Made by a program: the position numbers and the translations under genes. The notes beneath the pieces were generated by a model. That model was not told the DNA's origin. It saw nothing but the letters and a program-made list of their open reading frames with translations, and made no database searches. Shown piece after piece: positions 8,026-16,596 of a stretch of 64,000 nt of DNA (positions are counted from its first letter, which is position 1; every line of letters starts with the position of its first letter). Source of the DNA: an uncultured Muribaculaceae bacterium (GTDB lineage: Bacteria; Bacteroidota; Bacteroidia; Bacteroidales; Muribaculaceae); assembly GCA_947179295.1 (NCBI GenBank), contig CAMXAZ010000006.1, positions 1 to 64,000 of the forward strand. The letters are read 5' to 3'.

Positions 8026-8808
8026 TTACCAAGGATTGGTAACAGGTCTGCGTGAAGGAGCTCCGTTCTTTTTCTTCTCGGCATTGATACGGGCGCGAGT
8101 GGCGTTCTCTTCATTTTCCATAGCTTTCAGAATCTTTTCTGCATTTTGCTGGCTTATGCCGCCTTGCTGCTGCTGTTGCTGCTGGTCCTGCTTCTGCTGA
8201 TCCTGATTTTGCTGTTGCTGTTGCTGTTTGTCCTGATCTTTATTCTGATCCTGGTTCTTGTTCTGATCCTGGTTTTGTTTCTGATCTTTGTTTTGATCTT
8301 TCTTATCCTGATCCTTGTTCTGGTCTTTGTTCTGATCCTGGTTGTTTTGCTGATCCTGAAGGCGCTTCTGGGCTATACGCAGGTTTTCGCGGGCCTGATC
8401 ATTGTCAGGATTCTTGCGCAGGGCATTTTTATAGAGGTCAATGCTTTTTGCATAATCCTGGGCGTTGAAGGCTATGTTTCCGAGATTATAAAACGCTTTT
8501 TCAGCGATTGAAATATTCTCGGCGTCGCGGGTCAGATTCTGGAGAATTGTGGTGGCTTCTTTCTGGGTCTCGCCGGAAGCAGAGCCCTGGCGCAGCAAAG
8601 ATGCAGCCAGATTGAATTGAGCGATTTCATTCATCGCGTTTTCCTGGAGTGCTTTCCGATATGCCACTTCTGCTTCGGCATAGCGCTCTTCGTGATAGAG
8701 CTTGTTGCCCTCCACAATATAATTGCGTTCATGCCTGGTCGACCCTGATTGTGCAAAAGCAGATGTCAGGACCGATATAAAGAATGCGAAAGTTACAAGT
8801 CGTTTCAT
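8026..8808 (-). CDS. batC: BatC, TPR protein with Q/N/D/K-rich tract
   Basis: A 260-residue exported protein: signal peptide (residues 1-20, ending AFAQ), TPR repeats (about 30-155) and then a low-complexity tract made almost only of Gln, Asn, Asp and Lys (about residues 153-220) before a short charged C-terminus. I chose the ATG at 8808 rather than the longer form at 8856. It overlaps the batB TGA as ATGA, gives a proper signal peptide, and is preceded by a perfect AGGAGG six bases upstream. TPR content and operon position identify BatC. Confidence 0.88.
   Translation of the reverse strand: MKRLVTFAFFISVLTSAFAQSGSTRHERNYIVEGNKLYHEERYAEAEVAYRKALQENAMNEIAQFNLAASLLRQGSASGETQKEATTILQNLTRDAENISIAEKAFYNLGNIAFNAQDYAKSIDLYKNALRKNPDNDQARENLRIAQKRLQDQQNNQDQNKDQNKDQDKKDQNKDQKQNQDQNKNQDQNKDQDKQQQQQQNQDQQKQDQQQQQQQGGISQQNAEKILKAMENEENATRARINAEKKKNGAPSRRPVTNPW
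8163..8352 (-). repeat. imperfect tandem repeat coding Q/N/D/K tract of batC
   Basis: Irregular 6- to 18-bp units encoding QDQNKDQ-like steps and runs of six or seven CAG/CAA glutamine codons. The short units and codon runs make this tract prone to length change by slippage. Confidence 0.8.
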
Positions 8809-9869
8809 TTGTTTCCTCCTTCCTCTTTTGTGAAGAAACGATATTTCTTGAGCCATGATATTTTGCGTGTGACAGTAATAGAGTCGATAAGAAGCAATAT
8901 CAGAGCTATGAAGGCTACAATTGGGAATTGTTCGCTTTGCGGGGAGAAAGATTTGCGTTCGAACTCGCCTTGGGTCAGCTCGTCCATTTTTGAGTCAATG
9001 GCGTTGATCGCTGAATTCGAGGCTCCGTTCACATAAATGCCCTTGCCGGCTGATGCAATCTGTGAAGCTGTGGCTTCGTCATGGCGGGTGACAACTTCTT
9101 CTCCGGTCATGGGATTGATCATATAATGACCGTTGCCGAGGGGGATGCGGGCACCTTTTGCTGTGCCGAGTCCGATCACATCCACCTGAATTCCGGCATC
9201 AGCAGCCCGCTTTGCTGCATCTACCGCATTGTCTTCAAAATTTTCTCCGTCGGTGATGACTATTATGGCTTTTCCCATGTCATCGGTAGGAGTGAATGAG
9301 TTCATGGCCATTTCAAGCGCGGCTCCGATAGCTGTTCCCTGAGTAGGGACGATGTCCGGGGTGATGCCGTTGAGAAACATTTTGGCTGAAATATAGTCAG
9401 ACGTGATCGGGAGCTGGGTATAAGCATCGCCTGCAAATACGATCAGACCGACTTTGTCATTGGTCATCTTGTCAATCAGCTTTTCAAGTATGTGCTTGGC
9501 TCTTTGCAGACGGCTTATGCCATGATCGTCATCGGTGGTGGAGGCCAGCATTGAATTTGAAACGTCAAGACAGACCATAACTTCTATACCGCGTGACGAT
9601 GTTGTCTCTGCGGCATCTGCATCACGACCTCCGGTTGCACGCGGGCGGGAAATCATAATGACCAGTACGGCGATAATGAGAAGTGCAAGACTCATTTTTA
9701 CCCAAGGCATATATTTTGAAACCTCAGGCATCAGGTGGGCGATGACTTCCGGTTTGCCATAGCGGTTCATTTTGCGCCGGCGACTCAGACGGCTCCATAT
9801 GAAAAGGCCTGCCACTAACGGGAGCAGCAGAAGAAGGTATAGCAGGTGTGGATAAGCGAACGAAATCAT
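8805..9869 (-). CDS. batB: BatB, von Willebrand factor A membrane protein
   Basis: A 354-residue protein: transmembrane helices near residues 8-25 and 58-76, a VWA domain (about 90-285) with the metal-ion site DVSNSM and the later TDGEN segment, and a C-terminal helix (about 310-328). The VWA domain binds a divalent ion and probably a protein partner. This is the second of two adjacent VWA genes typical of bat operons. It follows batA by 19 bp and overlaps batC by 4 bp. Confidence 0.92.
   Translation of the reverse strand: MISFAYPHLLYLLLLLPLVAGLFIWSRLSRRRKMNRYGKPEVIAHLMPEVSKYMPWVKMSLALLIIAVLVIMISRPRATGGRDADAAETTSSRGIEVMVCLDVSNSMLASTTDDDHGISRLQRAKHILEKLIDKMTNDKVGLIVFAGDAYTQLPITSDYISAKMFLNGITPDIVPTQGTAIGAALEMAMNSFTPTDDMGKAIIVITDGENFEDNAVDAAKRAADAGIQVDVIGLGTAKGARIPLGNGHYMINPMTGEEVVTRHDEATASQIASAGKGIYVNGASNSAINAIDSKMDELTQGEFERKSFSPQSEQFPIVAFIALILLLIDSITVTRKISWLKKYRFFTKEEGGNK
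8815..8820 (-). promoter_or_regulatory. consensus Shine-Dalgarno of batC
   Basis: AGGAGG six bases before the batC ATG at 8808. Strong Shine-Dalgarno sites are uncommon in this phylum, and this one supports the shorter batC start. Confidence 0.7.
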
Positions 9870-9888
9870 ATTCTCAAATATATATTTC

Positions 9889-10875
9889 TTATGGAATTGT
9901 CCGGAACAAGGTGTATCTTAGTAACACTGCAAGACCGAAAAGGCTTAAAGCCGCGATTGCCCAGGGCAGATAATCGTCTTCAGTACTTGTGAAGTTCCTT
10001 AAATCCATTTTTGTTTTTTCCAGCTGATCAATTTCGGCGAATATCTCTTTGAGGACGTTGTTGCCCGTAGCGCGGAAATATTTACCTCCGGTTGTTTCAG
10101 CGATGCTCCGCAAAGTCGCTTCATCAATAACTACCGGCAGGTTGACATATTCGATGCGTCCGAACATGTTTTCCTGAGGGTAGGGCGCCGTGCCGTTTGT
10201 GCCGATGCCTATAGTGTAGACTTTTATACCAAGCTGTTTAGCGATCTCGGCGGCTGTAAGCGGAGCGACATTGCCGGTATTGTTCGAACCGTCAGTCAGC
10301 AGGATTATGCTTTTGGATTTGGCTTTCCCTTCTTTTATTCGGTTGATTGATGTGGCGAGACCGTCACCTATCGCAGTTCCGTCTTGCAGCATACCCATTT
10401 TTATGTCACCGATATAATTGGCGATCATGGATCTGTCGGTTGTCATTGGAATTGCAGTGAAACTTTCAGCTGCAAAGATAACAACGCCTATGTTGTCGCC
10501 TTCGCGCCCTGCCACAAATTTGGAGGCAACTTCTTTGGCTGCTTCAAATCGGTCGGGCTTGAAGTCGCGCGCAAGCATACTGGTTGATATATCCATTGAG
10601 ATCACGATGTCGGTGCCTTCTACGCTTGACGTATTCCATGAGTCGCGTGTCTGAGGACGGGAGAGGACCACTATGACACAGCCTATGGCACCAAGCTGCA
10701 ACAAAAACAATATATGGCGCATGGCTGCGAGTTTGGATCGACCTATACGGCCAAATGCCGATACGGTCGATACCTCCATAGAGGCATGGAGGCCACGCTG
10801 TTTGAATACATACCAAGCAATCAGCGGTATGAAAAGTAAAAACAGCCAAAGATATTCGGGATGTGCCAATAACAT
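9889..10875 (-). CDS. batA: BatA, von Willebrand factor A membrane protein
   Basis: A 328-residue membrane VWA protein: helices near residues 8-22 and 55-75, a VWA domain (about 88-280) with an intact metal site (DISTSM) and the LTDGSN segment, and a C-terminal helix (about 305-322). It is paralogous to the adjacent batB. It lies 8 bp after the 330-residue gene. Together with MoxR and DUF58 this is the classic MoxR-VWA arrangement, in which the AAA+ ATPase is thought to remodel or activate a partner through the VWA proteins. Confidence 0.92.
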   Translation of the reverse strand: MLLAHPEYLWLFLLFIPLIAWYVFKQRGLHASMEVSTVSAFGRIGRSKLAAMRHILFLLQLGAIGCVIVVLSRPQTRDSWNTSSVEGTDIVISMDISTSMLARDFKPDRFEAAKEVASKFVAGREGDNIGVVIFAAESFTAIPMTTDRSMIANYIGDIKMGMLQDGTAIGDGLATSINRIKEGKAKSKSIILLTDGSNNTGNVAPLTAAEIAKQLGIKVYTIGIGTNGTAPYPQENMFGRIEYVNLPVVIDEATLRSIAETTGGKYFRATGNNVLKEIFAEIDQLEKTKMDLRNFTSTEDDYLPWAIAALSLFGLAVLLRYTLFRTIP

Positions 10876-10883
10876 TGTATTAT

Positions 10884-11876
10884 CTATTTTTTAGTAGATT
10901 CTTCTTTTGTGGGTTCCTGCTGTCCGTCGGTTTCAGCTACAACAGGACGAGGTTTTGTATCTTCGACAAACTGCATTGCAGAATTGAACGCTTTGACATT
11001 GTCATCAGGCAGCGGGCGTACTTTGGCGAACTTTACAAAATCAGCCGTTTCAAGCACGCGTTCCATGTTCTCTTTTGACAGACGTGTCTCTTCATTGGCA
11101 TTCAGCATGCGTCTGATCTGTGTGGAGGTCATTTCCATTGCATTTATGCCGAAACGGCCATTGAGATAGATGCGGAGAATGTCAGTGAGACGGGTGTAGT
11201 ATTCTTTTTCCTTGCCTTGCTCGCAGAGTTTTTCAGCCCGCAGACGCGAAAGTTCGCCGATGGCTTTTTCATATGGCGGTATCGGTTTGGGTGCAGGTGC
11301 GGCAAAGGGATTCTTCTTTTTCTTCATCATGTAGAACGCGAATCCGCCAAGTGCAAGGACTACGATTACTGCCAGAATCCACAATCCATAATCGACAACG
11401 AAGTCCGGGAGGTAATCAATGAAACTGCGGTCCACGTCTGCTACATCGGCATAGTCATGGATAGTTTCCAGCGAGTCGACAACAACCGGATATACTTTCA
11501 GTACAAGACGGTTTGAAGCGATGGTTTCGCCATTTTCAACGTATAGAATCGGATTCAGCCGATAGACGCCGGAATCAAATGACTGGAGCACAAGATCCTG
11601 TTTGATTTCTCTGCGTCCGCTTCCGAGACCTGTGGTGTCAGGTGTGAGATATTTCAGAATTTCAACTTTGTCACAGACGGAATCTTTTGGAATGACGAGG
11701 TGCCCGTCAGAATTGTCATCTGTGACAAGCTCGATGTGCAGAGGGGTAGTGCGCCCCATGAGCAGGAAAGCGGAATCAAGACTGACTTTCAGGCTGGAAA
11801 CTCCGGCGAGAGCTGATGCTGATATTAAAATAGCTGTTGTCAGCAACAGAAAACGGATATGTCGGATGAAATTCAT
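10884..11876 (-). CDS. Bat-operon membrane protein, DUF4381-like
   Basis: A 330-residue protein with a signal peptide (about residues 1-25), a periplasmic beta-rich region to about 170, a transmembrane helix (about 177-196), and a basic, proline-rich then helical cytoplasmic domain containing KEYYTRLTDILRIYLNGRFG. That segment resembles DUF4381-type proteins that accompany VWA/MoxR operons. The ATG at 11876 is preferred; an upstream TTG at 11885 would add three residues and break a normal signal peptide start. It sits between DUF58 and batA. Confidence 0.82.
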   Translation of the reverse strand: MNFIRHIRFLLLTTAILISASALAGVSSLKVSLDSAFLLMGRTTPLHIELVTDDNSDGHLVIPKDSVCDKVEILKYLTPDTTGLGSGRREIKQDLVLQSFDSGVYRLNPILYVENGETIASNRLVLKVYPVVVDSLETIHDYADVADVDRSFIDYLPDFVVDYGLWILAVIVVLALGGFAFYMMKKKKNPFAAPAPKPIPPYEKAIGELSRLRAEKLCEQGKEKEYYTRLTDILRIYLNGRFGINAMEMTSTQIRRMLNANEETRLSKENMERVLETADFVKFAKVRPLPDDNVKAFNSAMQFVEDTKPRPVVAETDGQQEPTKEESTKK

Positions 11877-11919
11877 ATTTGGCAATCAATTAAAGAGTCT
11901 TGGGCGGGCTGCGGTTTTA

Positions 11920-12795
11920 TCAGCGCACTCCCCGGTTTTTGAATAGAGCCATCAATGAATGGGCGAAATCCTCATCAGTGGCTATCGAGGCATGATCGAC
12001 TCGGCATTTGCTGAATGTATCGCTCATGGACTGCTGCCGCTCATACCACCATTTGCTGTAGGCCTGCCGAGTCCGTTTGGATGACGTGTTTATCCAGCGG
12101 GAGGCACCGGTTTCAAGATCGGTCATCCGCATGAGACCTACATCCGGCAGACTTGTGTCGCGTTTGTCATATACCTGAATAGCAATGACATCATGGCGGT
12201 TGCAGGCTATCTGCAATTGACGTGTAAAGTCATGGGTGTCTATGAAGTCAGAGATCAGGAAGGTAGTGCATCGCTTTTTCAGAGCATCAGTGAAATAACG
12301 TAATGCAACGCTGATGTCTGTTCCTTGATTCTCCGGAGTGAAATCCAGCAATTCGCGGATTATCAGAAGTATGTGTTTTTTGCCCTTTTTCGGAGGAATG
12401 AATTTCTCAATTTTGTCTGAAAAGAATATGACTCCGATTTTGTCATTGTTGGTGATGGCCGAATAGGCGAGGGTAGCGGCTATTTCAGCTATCATCTCTC
12501 TCTTTTCTTCTCCGACAGCACCGAACAGACGGCTGCGCGACACGTCGACAAGGAGCATCACTGTCAGTTCTCGTTCTTCCTCATAGACCTTGACGTAAGG
12601 ATGGTTATGACGGGCGGTCACATTCCAGTCTATGTCTCTGACATCATCGCCATACTGGTATTCCCTCACTTCAGAAAAGGTCATACCTCTCCCTTTAAAA
12701 GCCGTGTGGTATTCTCCGGCGAAGATGTTCTGGGAGAGGCCGCGGGTTTTTATGTCGATTTTTCTGACTTTCCTGAGTAGTTCGTTTGCTTCCAT
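11920..12795 (-). CDS. DUF58 domain protein of the Bat operon
   Basis: A 291-residue soluble DUF58 protein. It has the family core GDDVRDIDWNVTARHNHPYVK (about residues 48-68), followed by a VWA-like fold with the metal-site-like DVSRSR at about 87-92. DUF58 proteins nearly always accompany MoxR ATPases and probably act as adaptors. It follows moxR by 38 bp. Confidence 0.92.
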   Translation of the reverse strand: MEANELLRKVRKIDIKTRGLSQNIFAGEYHTAFKGRGMTFSEVREYQYGDDVRDIDWNVTARHNHPYVKVYEEERELTVMLLVDVSRSRLFGAVGEEKREMIAEIAATLAYSAITNNDKIGVIFFSDKIEKFIPPKKGKKHILLIIRELLDFTPENQGTDISVALRYFTDALKKRCTTFLISDFIDTHDFTRQLQIACNRHDVIAIQVYDKRDTSLPDVGLMRMTDLETGASRWINTSSKRTRQAYSKWWYERQQSMSDTFSKCRVDHASIATDEDFAHSLMALFKNRGVR

Positions 12796-12833
12796 TTAGA
12801 AAACATTAGAAGGGGGATTTTACAGACGTGTCA

Positions 12834-13829
12834 TCAGGGTACTTCGACCTTGTCAAGGATCTCGGAGATTACCTGATCGGTGGTGATGTTGTTTGCTTCG
12901 GCTTCATATGTGAGGCCGATGCGGTGACGCAAAACATCGTGGCATACGGCGCGGACATCTTCCGGAATCACATAACCGCGGCCACGGAGGAACGCATATG
13001 CTCTCGCTGCCTTGGCCAGACCGATTGATGCTCGCGGAGAAGCTCCGAAACTGATCATTCCGGCAAGATCTTTGAGGTCATAATCGCCTGGGTTACGGGT
13101 TGCGAATACGATATCTACGATGTAACGTTCTATCTTTTCGTCAAGATATATCTTTTCTACGATCTTCTGAACCTCCAGGATTTCTTCAGGACGGAGAAGA
13201 GGACGGACTTCAGTCTTTACACCGGAAATGTTCTGCCGGATGATAAGCTTTTCCTCTTCTTTGGTCGGGTAGCCGATAATGACTTTGAGAAGGAAACGGT
13301 CAACCTGAGCTTCAGGGAGCGGGTAGGTTCCTTCTTGCTCGATAGGGTTCTGGGTGGCCATCACCAGGAACGGTTCGTCAAGTTTGAATGTGCGTTCGCC
13401 GATGGTCACCTGACGTTCCTGCATGGCTTCGAGCAGAGCGCTCTGTACTTTCGCCGGGGCGCGGTTGATTTCGTCAGCCAGAACGAAATTGGCGAAAATC
13501 GGGCCTCGCTTGATCTGGAACTGCTCTTTCTGCACACTATAGATCATTGTTCCGATCACATCGGCAGGGAGAAGGTCGGGAGTAAACTGGATACGGCTGT
13601 ATTTGGCATCGATAATCTGAGCAAGAGTCTTGATGGCAAGGGTCTTTGCGAGACCGGGAACGCCTTCAAGAAGAACGTGTCCGTTAGATAGAAGTGCGAT
13701 CAGAAGTGAGTCAACGAGATGCTTTTGCCCCACGATGGTCTGATCCATCCCACGTGTAACAAGGTTGATGAAATCCTTCTTGCCGGCAACAAGATCATTA
13801 AGTTCTCGAATATTAACCGATTCGCTCAT
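12834..13829 (-). CDS. MoxR-type AAA+ ATPase
   Basis: A 331-residue AAA+ ATPase of the MoxR branch. Walker A is GVPGLAKT (about residues 56-63), Walker B VLADEINRAPAKVQ (about 118-131), followed by an intact sensor 1 region (MATQNPIEQEGTYPLPEAQ) and a helical C-terminal domain. MoxR ATPases act as chaperone-like activators of VWA-linked complexes. It is the first gene of the eight-gene bat operon. Confidence 0.95.
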   Translation of the reverse strand: MSESVNIRELNDLVAGKKDFINLVTRGMDQTIVGQKHLVDSLLIALLSNGHVLLEGVPGLAKTLAIKTLAQIIDAKYSRIQFTPDLLPADVIGTMIYSVQKEQFQIKRGPIFANFVLADEINRAPAKVQSALLEAMQERQVTIGERTFKLDEPFLVMATQNPIEQEGTYPLPEAQVDRFLLKVIIGYPTKEEEKLIIRQNISGVKTEVRPLLRPEEILEVQKIVEKIYLDEKIERYIVDIVFATRNPGDYDLKDLAGMISFGASPRASIGLAKAARAYAFLRGRGYVIPEDVRAVCHDVLRHRIGLTYEAEANNITTDQVISEILDKVEVP

Positions 13830-13900
13830 AGTCTGAGTAGTGAGGGTTCTAAATTAGATATATAAGATATTTTAGTCCGCTATAATAGATAAACGGTCTA

Positions 13901-13908
13901 CAAAATTA
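13901..13908 (-). promoter_or_regulatory. putative -7 element of the moxR-bat operon
   Basis: Minus-strand TAATTTTG, a match to TAnnTTTG, about 72 bp before the moxR start. No well-spaced -33 TTTG was found. Confidence 0.45.
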
Positions 13909-13969
13909 TAAATAACAACAATTATTAGGCGCGAAAAGTGTGTTAATTTTATATATTTTTCCTTTAACA

Positions 13970-14009
13970 ATGACAACATCGCCGATATTGGAGTCAGCGA
14001 TGTTGTCAT
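13970..14009 (-). terminator. terminator hairpin after the HU-LysM gene
   Basis: A perfect 13-bp inverted repeat (ATGACAACATCGC / GCGATGTTGTCAT) with a 14-nt loop, 24 bp past the stop of the HU-LysM gene. The T tract is weak. Confidence 0.55.
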
Positions 14010-14033
14010 AAGGTTTATTTTAGCGATGTTGGC

Positions 14034-15284
14034 TTAACGGGGATATCTGGCGAGGATTTCGCCGGCTTTCTGACGTGCCTTCTTCAGGCTTTCGGCATTG
14101 CCGGGAACAATTCCGTATTTTTCAGCATCCGGGATATCAAGAACCACTCCCGGCTGCATGTTGTTGGGGTTTCCGATTTTTGATTTGTTTTCTTCGTAGA
14201 TGTAGACCCAATAATCTTTGCTTCCGAAGAATTTTTTTGCCATATCATGGATCAGGTAGCCTCTTTTGACGGTGTCTTTCCGAACTTTCGGGCTTGAATT
14301 TTCTGCGACAGCAGGTTGCACAGGAGCCGGTTCCGGTTCAGCTTCGGTCTGAACAACCTCAGCGTCCGAGGTTACAGAATCTGATGGCATGGCAATTTCA
14401 CTTGCAGTTTCTTCTGCCTGCACAGGAGTTGACCCCTCAGGTATTATAGTTTCAGTCTGCGGACGGTTGCCGGGGAACAGATGGTCAATTGCAAGGTAAA
14501 CTCCGCATGCTCCTATAGCAAGACCAATGATCAGACCGATGATCAGTCCCCACCAGAAATTGCCTTCCGATTGCTGTCCTTTGGCCGGACTGACGTATTC
14601 TTCTGGATCTTCTTCAAGGGGCGTGATTTTCGGGGCTATGGGTCTTACCGGCTGTCGTTCCGCAAGATTGCTGTTTGCGATTTTGGCCGAAGGTTCTGTT
14701 ATAATTACCTCAGTCTCGGTCGATGTTGTGGCGACGGGCAGCTGAACGGCTTCTTCCGGCTGAGTCGGCTTTTCGACTGCCGGAAGGGCTGCCGGTTCGG
14801 GGCCGATTTCAATTTTAGGCTCAGGAGATTCCGGATGCTCTTCCAGATGTATAGCCTCTGTGGGTGCTTCCGCTGTGGGCTCGATTGCGGCAGCGATATT
14901 TTCACAGACAATTGCCTCCTCCTTGGTCGCAGGTTCAGAATTTTTCGCCTCCGGCAATGATGGCTCTGTTTGATCTTGCTCAACGGAGAGCATTGATTCG
15001 GTGACCTCGTCATTCAGCGTAACAGACTCGAACATTGCGAATGGGGCATTGAGTGTTTCAGCAAGATCTTTGTCAGGGATGAACCTGATATCTTTTTCTC
15101 CATTCTCTTCTTCATGAAGCGCGAATTCGCCGAGGCCTTTGATCTTGACTGTTTCCCCTTTGATCAGTTCCTCGGAAAGTATATCAAAGAAGTTTTTAGC
15201 AAAAATCTCGGCACTGTCCTCGCTTATGCCGGTTGCAGATGCTATACGGGCGGACAGCTGATGGAACGGTATTTTCTGATTCAT
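14034..15284 (-). CDS. HU-domain, transmembrane, LysM fusion protein
   Basis: A 416-residue protein. Residues 1-90 are HU/IHF-like (MNQKIPFHQLSARIASATGI, then GETVKIKGLGEFALHE). Residues 90-235 form a long Glu/Pro/Ala-rich low-complexity linker. One transmembrane helix follows (GLIIGLIIGLAIGACGVYLA, about 247-266), then another acidic linker and a C-terminal LysM-like domain (about 338-395) with GYLIHDMAKKFFGSKDYWVYI and NNMQPGVVLDIP. If the N-terminus is cytoplasmic, the HU-like domain would be anchored under a periplasmic glycan-binding module. The start overlaps the HU gene by 4 bp. The architecture is directly visible; the function is inferred. Confidence 0.85.
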   Translation of the reverse strand: MNQKIPFHQLSARIASATGISEDSAEIFAKNFFDILSEELIKGETVKIKGLGEFALHEEENGEKDIRFIPDKDLAETLNAPFAMFESVTLNDEVTESMLSVEQDQTEPSLPEAKNSEPATKEEAIVCENIAAAIEPTAEAPTEAIHLEEHPESPEPKIEIGPEPAALPAVEKPTQPEEAVQLPVATTSTETEVIITEPSAKIANSNLAERQPVRPIAPKITPLEEDPEEYVSPAKGQQSEGNFWWGLIIGLIIGLAIGACGVYLAIDHLFPGNRPQTETIIPEGSTPVQAEETASEIAMPSDSVTSDAEVVQTEAEPEPAPVQPAVAENSSPKVRKDTVKRGYLIHDMAKKFFGSKDYWVYIYEENKSKIGNPNNMQPGVVLDIPDAEKYGIVPGNAESLKKARQKAGEILARYPR

Positions 15285-15559
15285 TGTTTAGTCATTTTTT
15301 TTCGCAATACAATGCTGGGGGCAAATTCCATTCTGATGGCTGGCGGGACCAATGTGCGTTTGCCGTTCACTTCGTCATAAACAATCGCCTCATCTGATTT
15401 TACAGATTTGAATGTCCCGAATCCGGGGATGGCGATTGAGTCAAGATCGGCTCCGCATTCTTTGAATACTTTGCACAGGCCTTCGACAAGTGTAGCCACT
15501 TCGGCGTTTTCCCGGTTGAGTCTTTTGCCGAGTCGTGAAATAAATTGTTTGTTATCCAC
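15281..15559 (-). CDS. HU/IHF-family DNA-binding protein
   Basis: A 92-residue HU-family protein: N-terminal helical dimerisation part and the GFGTFKSVKSDEA strand, then PAIRMEFAPSIVLRKKM, which resembles the IHF/HU C-terminal part. The beta-arm is divergent: it lacks the canonical RNPxTG arm and reads GKRTLVPPAIRMEF instead. It starts 3 bp after the glycosyltransferase stop and overlaps the HU-LysM gene by 4 bp, so all three are probably co-transcribed. Confidence 0.85.
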   Translation of the reverse strand: MDNKQFISRLGKRLNRENAEVATLVEGLCKVFKECGADLDSIAIPGFGTFKSVKSDEAIVYDEVNGKRTLVPPAIRMEFAPSIVLRKKMTKQ

Positions 15560-15562
15560 GTG

Positions 15563-16519
15563 TCAATCAAATAATGTGTCGCGAATTGCATATCGCGGAC
15601 GTTGTTTAACTTCTATAAATATTTTCCCGATATATTCTCCGATCAAACCTATGGCCATCAGGATCAGGCTTCCAAGGAACCAGATAGACAATAATATTGA
15701 AGCCCATCCGGCCTCAAGTTTGTCAGAATAGAGGATAGAGACACCGACATAGATCCCGACCAGCAGGTCAATAGCGAGCAGGATCAGTCCTGTGAAGAAA
15801 ACCCATCTCATAGGGCGAGCGGAAAAAGAGGTTATTCCGTCAACCGAAAACGAAAGCATTCTGACAAGCGGATATTTTGATTCGCCTGCAGCTCTTTGTT
15901 TACGGGCATAGGAAACAGTGTCGCTTTCAAGCCCTAACTGTGGGATGATTCCTCGAAGAAACAGATTTGATTCGCCATATTCGCTCAACAATTCAAGCGC
16001 TCTACGGCTCATAAGTCTGAAATCGGCGTGGTCGTAGACGGTTTCAATGCCCATTCGCCTTTGCAAGGAGTAGAAAGCATGAGCGGTGGTGCGTTTAAAC
16101 CAAGAGTCTGTCGTTCTGTCATCTCTGACTCCGAATACTATTTCTTTGCCTGAAATGAAGTGCCTGACCATCTCGATTATGGCATCTGTGTCATCCTGAA
16201 GATCGGCATCGATGGAAATAGCTGCATCGCAATGGTCTTTCGCGGTCATAAGCCCGGCTAAAAGTGCATATTGATGTCCTCGGTTGTGCGCGAGGGCTAT
16301 CCCTTTGACGCGTCGGTCTCTGAGGTGCAGGTCGGAGATGATTTTCCATGTCGCATCCCGGCTTCCGTCATCGCAGCAGAGTATATAGCTGTCTGGAGAA
16401 GCTAATGATTGCTGTGCCATGCGGTCTAATATTGACAGCAGTTTAGGGATAGAAAGAGGCAATACCGCTTCTTCGTTGAAGCAGGGCACAACAATTGCTA
16501 TGACTGGAGGGGACGGCAT
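15563..16519 (-). CDS. family 2 glycosyltransferase, DPM1/GtrB-like
   Basis: A 318-residue membrane glycosyltransferase. The GT2 catalytic domain (residues 5-225) carries the nucleotide-sugar site VVPCFNEEAVLPLSI and the metal site SIDADLQDD. Two C-terminal transmembrane helices lie near 235-257 and 270-292, the layout of polyprenyl-phosphate mannose/glucose synthases. It probably moves a sugar to undecaprenyl phosphate for envelope glycan synthesis; the sugar cannot be told. It starts 78 bp after the proS stop. Confidence 0.88.
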   Translation of the reverse strand: MPSPPVIAIVVPCFNEEAVLPLSIPKLLSILDRMAQQSLASPDSYILCCDDGSRDATWKIISDLHLRDRRVKGIALAHNRGHQYALLAGLMTAKDHCDAAISIDADLQDDTDAIIEMVRHFISGKEIVFGVRDDRTTDSWFKRTTAHAFYSLQRRMGIETVYDHADFRLMSRRALELLSEYGESNLFLRGIIPQLGLESDTVSYARKQRAAGESKYPLVRMLSFSVDGITSFSARPMRWVFFTGLILLAIDLLVGIYVGVSILYSDKLEAGWASILLSIWFLGSLILMAIGLIGEYIGKIFIEVKQRPRYAIRDTLFD

Positions 16520-16596
16520 ATGATCTTTTGGCAGCCTCGTTAAATGATATTAAGGAGAGAGGAGATGAGTAATGAAGCCGTGGATTGTTATCGGAA

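Noticed and set aside
8146..8511. A plus-strand frame of repeated Leu and Ile
   Set aside because: It is the complementary reading of the batC Q/N/D/K tract; the low complexity explains the long frame.
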